Assembly: GCF_036785885.1 (NCBI RefSeq)
Contig: NC_092323.1
Span: 6,766,501-6,830,500 of the forward strand
Source of the DNA: Coffea arabica
Lineage: Eukaryota; Streptophyta; Magnoliopsida; Gentianales; Rubiaceae
DNA: 64,000 nt
Direction of reading: 5' to 3'
Shown: positions 22,128-33,200 of the stretch, piece after piece
Position numbering within the stretch: the stretch's first letter is position 1
Layout of the letters: each line of letters opens with the position of its first letter
The notes under the pieces: generated by a model
Seen by the model: the letters and a program-made list of their open reading frames with translations, nothing else
What the model was told of the DNA's origin: nothing
Databases searched by the model: none
Program-made: the position numbers and the translations under genes

Positions 22128-22983
22128 CTACATGATAAATTTCAGTTTCGACACATTTTTTTTTCTTAAAAAGAAAACGAACGAGATATTTACCGATAAA
22201 CATATTTCAGTGTCTTGTGTTGTCCCCCAACCCTCATTTTTAGTCTCCTGCAGTTGTACGAGGAGAGTGTTTGTTGAGGTCTGAAACTTCATACATGGGA
22301 AAATATCCTGATGGCCAGGCCAGAAGAACCATAGAACATTCAAGCTTCGCATAGATACGGTGAAACCATAAATCGGCATAAAAATCAAAACCATTCAGGA
22401 CAATTTATGTCATTAATAATTTCTTAAAAAGCCTTCACCCTCCCAACAACTTACCTAACTCCATATCATAAAAAGTAAAAACATCTTGAGTAGAAAAACG
22501 ATGATGCACTACATGATCATGGTTAGACCGTCTTTGCAACATATAAATATTACTACTACTAAAGAAGATCTTCATTCTTTATCAAAGGATCCTCCACAGT
22601 CGTATTCAGATTCAGACCCACCAACATGGTCACTATGCTACAAAAGACATTTACTATCATTAGAAATTCCATCATGTCTTTTGGCATTGGAGGATGCAGG
22701 ACTCATAACGCACCGCTCATATGCACCAGAAAATGGACTCTGCCGTGCTAAAATGGATTAACAATGATGGATGAACGCATCCACATGCATGTCAACAGTT
22801 GTCGACAACTGGAGAAATGTCAAAGGAGATGGCGCTCGAGAACTAGAGGGTTCCTAGAAGTGTCACTAGCTCGCGACTGGGCAGTGCAATCACTTTTATA
22901 CCCTTTCAGTGATTTAAAGGGTTCAACAGCATATAAGCTCCCAACAAAAGAAGCAAAATTGAAGAATGCAAGCTTCTGCTCTC
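22128..22983 (-). pseudogene. Coding-like fragments on the minus strand, probably decayed
   Basis: Reading the minus strand from about 22985 gives a protein-like stretch starting MREQKLAFFNFASFVGSLYA and lasting about 60 codons before a stop. From about 22740 another frame gives SPFSGAYERCVMSPASSNAK and then SESEYDCGGSFDKE, interrupted by one stop. A further open stretch lies at 22128-22394. Composition is coding-like but no frame is continuous. This is either a decayed gene or exons of a gene with small introns. The family was not recognised. Confidence 0.3.
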
Positions 22984-23493
22984 TCATATGATTTTGATCT
23001 TCTTTGCTACCTCAACAGCTTTCTGATCAGGTATCAACGTTAGATATGCTTTCTTATTACCACTGGGCATGATCAATGTATTTACTTTCTTGGTCTCAAT
23101 CTTAAACATCTTCTTGGCAGCTGCCTTTATGTTATTCTTGTCAGCACGTTTATCCACGACAAAAGTTAGAGTGTTGTTTTCTATCATCACTCGCATGGTC
23201 AAATCAGTAATTAAGGGATATTTGACAATCTGGAAATGGTCAAGCATCACTTTTTGGGCTGCACTACTGCTAAGACATTTGGGATTTCTTTCCTTCCTAG
23301 ACAACCTTGGCCGACTAGGTTCAGCCAATTGTTGAACATTCTTACCTCCCTCGGCATCTGAGCTGGATATTGCTGCAGCTCTCAAAGCATGCTTCCAAGA
23401 TTGGGGCCCCTTGGTAAAATAAGCTTCAGTATTAATAGCAACATTCCAGCTCTCAGACTCAGTGGGAAGCTGCACAGCGGTGTCTAGGGTCAA
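22984..23493 (-). pseudogene. uL23 (RPL23A)-like reading frame, probable diverged copy
   Basis: A 169-codon frame whose last 110 residues clearly resemble eukaryotic ribosomal protein uL23/L23a. RKERNPK, LDHFQIVKYPL, NNTLTFVVDKRADKNNIKAA, TKKVNTLIMPSGNKKAY and a KKIKII end correspond to family blocks in the right order and spacing. uL23 binds 23S/25S-type rRNA near the peptide exit tunnel. The first 55 residues do not look like uL23 and lack its basic N-terminus. They include a phase-0 AG acceptor-like site after CTGTGCAG and a strong GTAAGA donor-like site, so this part may belong to a different gene's exon. The absence of introns in the uL23 part and many replaced core residues suggest an old processed copy, though the frame is still open. 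Confidence 0.5.
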
Positions 23494-25838
23494 TGTGCGA
23501 ATAAAAACAATAATGTCTTAACAAAGTGCTTCAACAATCTACCTATGGATTCTTTAAAAGGAGGGCGGGTGATATTTGCCACAAAATCTCAATATAAACA
23601 GCCATGATAAAAGTCAATCTAATGATGATTAACATGAAACTTGAGAGCAAAGAGAGCCTTCAAAAGGTCATCCAATCTCATGAAATCAGAGCAGCAAATA
23701 TCCAAATGAAAAAGTTTGTTGAGGTGTCACACAAGACAAAAGTTGCTAATCCAATCATATTCTTACTCAAATAAAGAAATTCTTCATCATTGTATAATTT
23801 AAAACCTCTGTTTCTCACACCAAATTCTGGCCAAAAGGTAAGGACAGAGGCTTGTCATTGAAGTTATGAATTTTTTAACTACTTCGCATGTCAATTCTAA
23901 GAAGGAAGTTTAAACGTCTAACAATTACTTCACAATAACAGCAGAGTATATTCTTTGATAGAATATCAATTTCCATATTTGGATTTAAGTGGTCTGTTAA
24001 ATAGTGGGAAATTCTTGTCTTAGAACTTGAAATCCAAGAATCATTAAGTCAAGAATGAAGGGTCTTAAGTCAAAAATCCACGACTTAAGTGGTCTTAAGT
24101 CAAAAATGAAGGGCTCCAAGTAATCATTAAGACGGGGGGACACTCTTGCTGCGAGTATTCCATCATTTGTGATCGCTAATCATGTCAACAATGTTCCAAA
24201 CATTGATGCATTGGGCTGTAACCCAGAAGACTTTGTCTGCATCAATGATAAGCCAAATAATTTACAGGAAGATAAGCTCAATGCAGAATGCATCAATGTG
24301 CCAATTGCTTAATCCCATGGAGAAGATGGTATGTTGCAATCTCCCTCCAACATATCTTAATTCCTAAGTAATTGCTGTCATTTTAATCAGCCATTTAGAC
24401 AATGAATAAAGAAGAACAGTTGCAAAAGTTAAATTAAGAAACATGAAAATTAGAAATCACACTTATGAGCCAATGAATTAAACAGCAGCAGTAGATAACA
24501 TTGTGAGGACAAACAGGGGATCCCAGTAAACCCATTCAGTGTCGTAGTATTGCATGACAAACTGAAGAAAACAACTATTCCCTATGGATGTCTAACATCA
24601 CCACTCAGAATGTTATACTCATATGTGAAAATGATAATTTCTGCAGCATGCAAATTGTCCTCAAGCTCACTTCATTTTTGCTTAAAGCCAGGATCTTCAG
24701 ATTATAAACAGCTATTGCAGCTCTTGGTGGTGATCTTCCCAATTAATATCACGCCGGGAGGGGGAAGGGGGCAGATAAGGACTGTTAATTGCAAATTTGC
24801 TAATTTTTTTTTCCACAGTTAAATTTTCATTCGTCGAAAATAAACCATACATCCCACGGAAAGAACTTTCTATAACTCGTCCAAATTGTCATTGAAGTTT
24901 CACCTGAAAAATGTTTGTACATAAGGGGATCACATCTCATCAGTTCCGGTACTAGTGTGCGGAACCCTGGGTTGATACCTATCACATCACTCTGACCATG
25001 CGACAGACCGCTAGATCATTATGCCAGTGATGCATAGTAACTGAGAAATGGAAAAGCTTCACTTGCTCTGCTTGGCCCCTAATCCTCCATTACCGCTGGT
25101 TTATTCCTAAAAGATCATGAATGTTGTAGCAGGTGTTGGCAAAACATCAACAAATGGCTTTTAAGACCTTGTAGAATATAAATCTAAGATCTGTAGGTAA
25201 AAGGTTAAACCTCACAAGGAGAACACTGCACTCATTCAACTCTTCATAATCTACATAGATTGCACCAATCCCCAGCTTAACATCTTTCTTTCTAAATAAC
25301 CCATCCAAAACAACTCTTTCCTTTGTCTGGATAACTCTAATTTTTTGCATTATGGTGCTCAAGAAAACATGTGACTACAGTTTCAAGAGATTTCAACAAG
25401 ATAGAGAAGGTAAACGAGCGAAAGGGATAGAAACCATAAACCCTTCAACATCTCGTAATCTGAACACTTGGGCCAATGGTGTATGTCGTCACTCAGGGTT
25501 ACACTTTTTTTTTGCCCTTTTTCTTTGCAGAATAGGTAAACTCATATTAATGATTCCCCCATTCATTTCTGATTCCCACTATTTCTTTATTTTTCTTTTC
25601 TTTTTTGGCCAAAAAAAAAAAAAACCAACTAGGGAAGGAAGTTAATCCGTCGTAGTTGGCTTCGTATAAATCATGTTTAAACAGTAATATACTAATATCA
25701 GCTAGCGGCTACGATCACGCACGACACGATTGAGATGGAACCAACCAAATATGGGGAAAAAATGATCTTGAATATGTAAATGAATGCAGATGCAGATAGA
25801 TAGCTTACAAAGGTAATGAAAATAAAAGATTAGCTCAC
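23494..25838. other. Intergenic or intronic, with possible coding fragments
   Basis: Mostly AT-rich. On the plus strand about 24140-24312 translates without a stop, including SFVIANHVNNVPNIDALGCN, and ends in TAA, but it has no clear start. On the minus strand, 24940-25040 shows weak tRNA-like A and B box patterns. It could be the intron of a gene beginning at 26027. Confidence 0.35.
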
Positions 25839-26027
25839 CAACTTAGCTTGATTAGCGTTAATCGTCAAACAACGGAACTTTAAAATCAAACACATTTGAG
25901 GCGGTGGAGTAGTTGTACCGGTAATTGGTTTCGAGGCAATGAAACTGAGACCCTTTTGCCGACTGCGGGTGACCATGCTTGAGGGAGCAACAGCCACCGG
26001 AGAAACCATTGCAGTAGGCAAAGCCAT
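25839..26027 (-). CDS. Possible first exon of a plastid-targeted protein
   Basis: 63 codons from an ATG at 26027 to a GTGAGC donor-like site, ending in phase 0. The peptide begins MALPTAMVSPVAVAPSSMVT. It is rich in Ala, Ser, Val and Thr with scattered Arg/Lys and almost no acidic residues, as expected of a chloroplast transit peptide. The rest of the gene would lie at lower coordinates. A phase-0 acceptor-like site inside 22984-23493 is one candidate partner, which would make an intron of about 2.3 kb, but this is unproven. No family was recognised. Confidence 0.35.
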
Positions 26028-26707
26028 AATCTTTTTTTTTTTTTTTTCAAAAGATTATAGCATCGGACATCCAGGCAGCGGACGACGACCCAGGTTTACA
26101 GGGTTTTTGAGGGGAGAGATGAGAGATCGAGCAGAGTTTGAACTTTGAAGCACTAAACCCCAGAGCACGGTACAAAACATTAGACACCTGTGCTTTTCTA
26201 TTTTCTATCTATTATTTTCTTTTTCTTTTTGTTTTCTTCTCTTTTTTTTTTAATTCTTTGAATACGCCCTTTTGGGCTTTGGCCCTCTGGAGTTGTAAGC
26301 TTTGGCAGCCCACCTAGGAATAGTTATATGATTAACGGAACCTTAGAATAAAAACTCTTCGGAGATCCAAGCGCAAAAAAATTTTGTAGCGGATCCAAGA
26401 GTAAAAAATAATAATAATAAAGAAGAGTGCGTGAATTTCACGACACCCAAATGGGAAAGACGGAAAGAATCATAATCCAATCCTCATTTCTTGATTAAAC
26501 ATGATCATCATCATCCACTTAATAATACAAAAATAATATTTGATTGATCATTCTACATCGATAATGTAAACATTGGGACTTTATTCGACGAAGTTTAAGA
26601 ACACATTTATATGCTTCTCGTAAATTCTCTCCTTGCAATTACTTAATCTAAAAGTAAACACGACCTCACTTTATGCTCTGCATGCAATAATGCTCTATCT
26701 GAAATCC
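26028..26707. other. Intergenic between two minus-strand genes
   Basis: T-rich and A-rich runs (26031-26047, 26240-26250) and no coding sequence. The first 150 bases probably hold the promoter of the exon at 25839-26027. Confidence 0.45.
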
Positions 26708-27220
26708 TTACCTCGCCTGGCACCTACCATTTCTACCCCGAGGGAGGGGAGGAAGATCAACCAATCTAACCAAATTACCCTCTTTCACATCGCAGGACCC
26801 CTTGCACGAGAGTATGATGCTTTGATTTCTATTCTTGATGGATCCGATGTATTTCCTAATTCTGCTTGGATCTCCACCAAGGCTTGTGACATTTTTGGTG
26901 CATTCCTTGATGGCTGCAGCGAAAGGGTCGTCTTGGCGCCTTCCCCATAGGCCTTTCGTTGAAGGACTTCGACCTGGTGGCTGAGTCATTCGTGGCGGAG
27001 GAGAAATCTTCACGTCATAATTATCAGTATAACACCCCATCATATTCAGGGGGCTTTGAAAATGAGAAGAAAGTGATTTTTGTAAAGGCGGCTGAATACG
27101 AGGACCGGCGGTCTTGTTTTGGCAGCCGGGACTAAACTTGGAAATCCCCGGCTTTTCTTCCCAGGAAAACGGCACGCTGCCCACTGATTCTGAATAAGAC
27201 TGAGATTTCCTGTGAATCAT
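26708..27220 (-). CDS. DUF688-like protein of unknown function
   Basis: A single-exon frame of 170 codons. Near the N-terminus (about residues 14-28) is GSVPFSWEEKPGISK. The core VPFxWExxPGxxK motif marks a plant family annotated as DUF688, whose biochemical role is not known. The middle is proline- and serine-rich. Towards the C-terminus an AAIKECTKN segment is followed by a basic tail ending in LPPLPRGRNGRCQAR. No signal peptide or membrane segment is seen. The length is at the short end for the family, so it may be a small paralogue. The overlapping plus-strand frame is treated as a shadow. Confidence 0.75.
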   Translation of the reverse strand: MIHRKSQSYSESVGSVPFSWEEKPGISKFSPGCQNKTAGPRIQPPLQKSLSSHFQSPLNMMGCYTDNYDVKISPPPRMTQPPGRSPSTKGLWGRRQDDPFAAAIKECTKNVTSLGGDPSRIRKYIGSIKNRNQSIILSCKGSCDVKEGNLVRLVDLPPLPRGRNGRCQAR

Positions 27221-28320
27221 TTTCAGTCTAAAATTTGGAAGACATAGGAGTCCTATGATGATAGAAATTGTTAATTTTCTTGCAATGCTGCTACTTGTTA
27301 GTTAGTGAGGATATTATAAGTACAAATTAACTGCATGCGGTAGACTGCTTTTTCCCATAATGGTGGACTCCTTCAGATCAAGAAAGCGAAACGTGAATGG
27401 GCAGAAATATGTGGTTTTTGCTTTCGAAATTATTAAGCATGCCAGCGGTTAAAGAAGAAGAAGAGGAGACAATAACTTGCAAATGAAATAATCCATCAAT
27501 GAATAAGTTGATAAAAACACAAAACGGTTGGTGCAGTGGTTGTATTGATCAAGGTACAAAAACGAAATGATTTTGCACATGACTTCCGAGGTCTCTTGCT
27601 TCTGGAAACATCAAACAAGTATCAGCTCGAGAATCTGTGGACAGTAACTAGTCTAGTAAGGAAAAGATTTTGCCATTAGTATTAGTTTTGGTTTGCGGCC
27701 TACTTCCACTGCAAGTGTTACTGATTGTCTCGATTGACCATTGCTGCAGCTGCACCTTACAAGACTCTCAGATCCCTTTCATATCCCAACTGGAACTCTT
27801 TATCCGTATCCCAATCGATTGATGCTAACTTCTTGATGTAGTGACAACTAACAACCAGTGTAGGTTAGGTTAATCAAACAAAGTACACCCCATACTAACG
27901 GATTTTTCTAAAACTAGTGTAGGTTAGGTTTAACTAATGGGTTGGTAGCAAAATTTGCAACTCGATGCATGTCATGATCAAGTACAAAATCAGGAATCCC
28001 CAGCAAAGATGATCGTTGATCAATTTTAGTAACTTTGTCAAAGACGCCAAAGCAAGATGTCTTAACTGACCGACCGGATCACTTGTGTTTTGGTTGAAAT
28101 GCTTTTTAAATTTTGTATCTACTTTTGCACCTTGGGCTCATGCTCTGGCTAATTTTCTCGTAAACCGTATAAACTTTCCAAAAAAAAAAAAGAAAAGAAA
28201 GAAAATTACGCCTTCTTCATCCGAGCATAAATGATGTACAATGAATTAGGTCTGGTCGGTCACTTGTATTGATATTTAGAGGCCTAAAATTTCAGGGCGG
28301 AAAGAAGACAATTAGAATTT
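27221..28320. other. Intergenic, no gene recognised
   Basis: No coding sequence found. A short direct repeat, AGTGTAGGTTAGGTTTA-like, occurs near 27857 and again near 27914. Confidence 0.45.
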
Positions 28321-28338
28321 TCTTCCGAAGAAAATGAT

Positions 28339-28492
28339 TGGGCCAGGTGGCAAGGGCGACATGTTGACAGGGCCCAGTATTTTCGGTCCGCTTATCCCAA
28401 GGAACATCGGGCTGAGCCCATTACCATCAAAGGTCCCTTTTTTGTCGCGTCTACTCTAGGGTTTTGCTCTCCTCCTCGCTAGTAGTATATAA
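28339..28492 (+). promoter_or_regulatory. Housekeeping-type promoter without a visible gene
   Basis: In order on the plus strand are site II motifs TGGGCC (28339-28344), GGCCCA (28371-28376) and AGCCCA (28415-28420), a telo-box TAGGGTTTT (28457-28465) and TATATAA (28486-28492). Site II plus telo-box is the known signature of plant ribosomal-protein, translation-factor and snoRNA-cluster promoters. No open frame of useful length follows. Downstream GATGA and CTGA motifs (28548-28593 and after) hint at box C/D snoRNAs, but the terminal stems are not convincing. Confidence 0.5.
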
Positions 28493-28789
28493 GTAGCAAA
28501 TAATAGCTGTTTCACTACGCTTCCGCTAGTCGACGGAGGTGGAAGTCGATGATTTTTGCAGAATTAGCGGACATCAGCTATTTTAATTTCTGATCATTAT
28601 TATACATAAACGATTTATTGATATCTGGTGCGTTGTGACGGGGGCAATGAAGATTGAAATCGTTTCTCGATTCTGAGTTGGTTGATTATTCGACCATTGT
28701 TTTTTTTATCCTGTTTTTCTTTGATGACCTATTTGTGCGTGTCTGAGCTCCCGCTTTACTCATGTCCTTTATGCTATGAGCTTAATTCT

Positions 28790-29000
28790 TTCTTTTTTTT
28801 TCAAGAAAATTTTTTATTGATTTTGTGGAAGATGGATAGCAAGTAAGAGGAAATGGGATGTTTGCAGTGATTAGAATGCATAATTCCTCGTTCTGAATGC
28901 CAGAGGCATGAGAGACTCAATCTTACACCCATAGAATCTGAGCTACACGCCCACCTCTTGCCGCTATGCTATCCATCTCCATCATCTTCTTTTACGAGTT
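28790..29000 (-). mobile_element. Possible decayed SINE
   Basis: The minus strand reads GGATAGCATAGCGGCAAGAG (A-box-like TAGCGGCAAGAGG), then AAGATTGAGTCTC (weak B-box), and ends in an A-rich tail at about 28791-28803. No target duplication could be fixed, so this is only a candidate. Confidence 0.3.
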
Positions 29001-30185
29001 TTACTCCGTTATCTCTTACATTTATTTAATCTTTGTTATTATGCTATTGAACCGTAAAAGGTACGCGACGGTAAATAATTCCCTTCTGTTTGTTGTTAAG
29101 GGGGGGAAATTGGCATAGGTTTGCAATTGATCATTCAGGAAATTCTGGGATGATTTGCAAATGAATATTCTGGTCTTAGAGTTTTTTTTTTTTTGTTTTT
29201 TGGTCCATCACTTGGGAGATTTAATGTATGAATAAATTAAACAGCATCAACTACCATCATGCTGGCTGTACAAGTCCCCGTTACATCTTGCAGCGAAATA
29301 CTGTATTAGAAATATAAAGAGGGTAAGATTCAAAAACTACAGAAGGTGATATAGCAGAACATCAGAAATAGAAAGAGGGCGAGATTTATTAACTGCAAGA
29401 ATGATTACAATTTAAAATAAAATAAAAAAAAGGGTGAACAATATAGGCAGCTCTGTGGGTGGCTGGAAGGCAGAACAACACTTTTAGATTGTTATGTGAT
29501 TTTAAGCTTTTTAGATTGCCAAGACGCAACAATAATATGTAAATCCAGACTGTCGGCGGCAAATTGGTTATGTTCTCTGTTTGGGAGCGCTGGGAAAGTC
29601 CCTCCTGGAATACCCCACAACACAAGAACAACCGGTCACCGTTCTGCGGACAGAAACAAGTGAAATTACATGCAAGCATACGATGTTACGCTCCCCAATA
29701 CTTGCCAACAACAGTCTCCCGTGAGCTTTAACCTTTCGCAGCACATCCCTTGTCTCTCCATTAAAGATTGTTGCCTGTCCAGCCGCATGCCAATGCATAA
29801 ATTTCAGTATGTTTGGTAACAGCATCAAGAGATTGCGTGATTCTTACAGAGGCTGTCCACAATAATTCAATTCTTGATGATTCTGACTTTATACCCTGTT
29901 TATGAAGTAAGAAGCTGACGTCAGGTCGGTTCTTGTGACCATACTACACAGGATATTCGTCTCAGATATTGAAAGCTTCATCAGATAAAACTATTTCTAA
30001 TATTACTGAATCAGTATGAAAACATAACAGCAAGCAGCCACCATAAGATAACAAGGAACGAGGTAATATCAGAATGTAATCAGTTGATGATACAATACAG
30101 GTGCCTACAATTGAATACTGGGTTCAGATGAGCAACAAGTCTCTGCTTCAAATTAATTGCACACCATGACAAAGGGAAAAAGAAA

Positions 30186-30212
30186 GGGGGGGGGGGGGGG
30201 GGGGGGGGGGGG
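30186..30212 (+). repeat. Homopolymer run of 27 G
   Basis: An unbroken G tract on the plus strand, so a C tract in the GRF 3' UTR about 90 bases after the stop codon. Such tracts are length-unstable and the exact count may be an assembly estimate. Confidence 0.9.
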
Positions 30213-30299
30213 AGAGAAAAGAACTGAAAATAAATTTCTGATCAACATGAACTACAACAAACTTCCTGAAGTCCACCTCCATCTACTCTTATGGGGGCA

Positions 30300-33200
30300 T
30301 CACATGGATGGAATAGATGTTGAATGTGCAAGAGTTGAACCAAGAATATCATCGCAGAGGGTCGCACCTTCAGGAGCTTTCTTGTTGTCAGTTCTTGGGC
30401 TACTCCCCGAGCTGCTATTTGAAAGAGAGACGAAAGTTGACTTCTGTAGCACCCCAGTAGGAGAGCATCCCATCTGAAGGCTATTATCCCAGACGTCTGT
30501 CATGAGGTTCAGAGTAGATGAGCTCTTGAAAGCTCCTACGTTGCTAGAAGTGCTATTCAAAACCTCTCCCAGCGGCCCACCTAAAATTGAATTTCCCCAA
30601 GAAGCTGGTAGCCAGTTTGCCTGCTTTTGGTTCTGCCCAACGACGTCCTTAGTCACGCTCAATCCCATCTGGATAGGGTCAATCTCACGAGCTAACCTTA
30701 GGGGAGAAAGAGTTGGTTTATCCTGCCGAGGAGATCTTGAAGATGAAGAAAAATCTGAGGTAGACATGGGGATCGACATCGACAGCTGTGTCCAGTCTGA
30801 TTTCAGTTCTTCAGGCCAGGAAATAGAGGCACGATGAGATTGATCCTTGGGACATTTATCAATAAAATGCCGAAGCAGATGTTGGTTCTGTGTCTCATGG
30901 TCATTGAAGCCTAATAGAGAATCAGAGGTTTTAGAACTCATCCTGGAGCATCTTTGAGAAGGATTAAGAAGGGAATCAGGGGAGACAACTCCAAATTCAG
31001 TCTGAGAGGATCCCCTGAATATGGCATGCTGCTTTTGAATGGAGAATGGCGAGTCTTTGGATTTCAAGTTGATGGAATCTCCTGCGGCGGAGAGGCCATG
31101 AAGATCTTGCATCCTGCCATACGCATTGCCTTTAGTTCAGCACAGGAAAGAGAACATAGACACGAGGCTTTCTTTCATGTCCAACTGGTTATATCACGAG
31201 TAGGAGGCTAGCAAGGAAGGGACTACACAGAATTATAACACAAACAGAGAAATCTAGCGCTTCCAGCATGCTCTTACTTCATATTGCCTAGGAGTCTAGG
31301 ACAAACCATGGACTTGTGACTAGCAAATCATAGCAGATCCACCATGGTGAAGTATCTCAACTTGTTTCCCAGGACTACTCAGATTTATCATTGTAACACC
31401 AAAGCAATCAGCTTGATTTTATGGTAAAGAAGAAGGGACAAAGCAATTAAGTGCACAAGCAGTACACTATCGTACAGTCTCACAAAACTTGAAATGAAAT
31501 GATGATTTGAAATAGACAACAGTCTCTGAAAATGGCTGTATAGCTTACCTGCTCACAAGATGTTCAGTTGAAGCATTATCAGCACGGGTGTGCAAATTCT
31601 TAAAAGAGTGCTGTACAGCACCAAGGCTGTTGGAGGCGCTGCTGCTGGACATCACCGATGCTGATGAAGATGAAGCAATCGGTGCCACCTTTGAAGCAGT
31701 GGATCCAGAGACAGCATGGCCATTCTGGCCTTCCACAGGCTTTCTTGAACGATGGCGGCCTCTGTTGATGTGTCTTTCACAGTATTTTTGGTCAGGAACA
31801 GCATCTCTTGAGCACCGCCATTTCTTTCCATCTGTTCGACGGCACCTCCCAGGCTCGGGATCAGTGCTGCCAGCAAAACCTAGATGGAAAGAACCCCATC
31901 CCACTGTACACACAAGGAGAAAAATGAATACCAAAAAAAAAAAAAAAAAAGCAAAACCGAAAAGAGAAAGTTATCTCCTGAATGGGATTCAGAAAGTAAC
32001 GACTATTGACATCACATCAAGCATGTGTTACATGGTAATTTATCTTATACTCTTAAACAATTAGGGATTAGAATGAAATTTTGTCTGAGATACACTAACT
32101 AATGCATGTAAAGACATCAATAGAATGCAAATAAAGGTTCTTGAGAATTGTCTAAGCGTCAAAGGGCCAAAAGAACTGATGCTACTAGTTACAGAATTGC
32201 ACAAATTACATCCTAGCATATTTTATACAACCCTGCTGCTTCTTCATTCTTCCTAACAAAAGTTTCTCCACTCTTCTCTCCACCAATCTGGCCAGCCCAT
32301 CTCTTCTCCCAACTATGGTGTTGGAGTTGCGAGACGAGAGTTCCAAGTTGGTGTTGGTGAAGGAGTGGAATTTGAAGCAGGGGGTGATATTGGTGAGTAA
32401 GTGGGAGGAGATGGTGAGTAATATCATGAGGTGACATTGGAGAACGAGGGGTAGTGGGCATCTGTCTTGGTGGTGGCATTGGAGGTGGCAGAGGTGGATA
32501 CCATTCGTTTAGAGGTGGCGGCAGCAGTACTGTAAGGCAAACAGTCAGGCACCTGTTGAGTAGATATTGCCTTAAATTTGCTGCTGTCAAATGCCTGCCT
32601 AAGTTTTCTAAAGAAATTGATAGTCGGATATCCATTTTGGAGTAGCTTTTTGGCATTAAAGTTGAGTTCCAAGAAATTTGTTTCGCTATCTTTGGAACAC
32701 TAATTAAATTATCTTTTATTTTCTGTTAAGAAATACAACATTTGTATAAATAACCCAGTTCATTCAGGCTAGTAAGTAAGAAGAGGACAATCTTACACGA
32801 ACTGGAGCCATAGGATCCAGAAGACAAGCTGGAAAAGGCGCATGGGTTGAAAGATTTTCTAAGAGGGATGAGCAAGTGTGAAGGAACTGGGACATTTGCA
32901 ATAATGTATTTGTAGATCAAAGCCTGATGCTCCAGCTCCATCCACTGAGAGGGAGTGAAGGGGCCTCTGAACTTAGCAAATGGCCCACGCATGCCCTCAG
33001 TCGACTTTTCCGTAGCATAACCTGAATCACAAAAAGGAGGCTGTATAAATTGTTCAAGTCCTCGAATGGTTAAAAAGGAGAAACTCAAAGCCAAAAAGCG
33101 AAAAAGAAAAGAAAAAAGGGAAAGACAAAAATATCAATTGAAGTGACAACACTAAGTTAAGAAAATTTTGAAAATGATGCTAACCAAGACCCAAAACAAT

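Larger units (their letters stand above)
28493..30299. other. Region between the orphan promoter and the GRF gene
   Basis: It may contain a non-coding transcript from the promoter at 28339-28492. A minus-strand tRNA-like stretch with a poly(A)-like tail lies at about 28790-29000 (a SINE relic). No protein gene was recognised. The right end is the GRF 3' UTR and includes a pure G run at 30186-30212. Confidence 0.4.

Noticed and set aside
24940-25040. tRNA-like A and B box pattern on the minus strand
   Set aside because: The B box has several mismatches and neither ends nor a target duplication could be fixed. Left as an unproven SINE relic.
29389-29828. Overlapping minus-strand frames of 86-96 codons downstream of the GRF gene
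   Set aside because: Slightly protein-like in places but no family recognised and no splice partners. Not strong enough to call.
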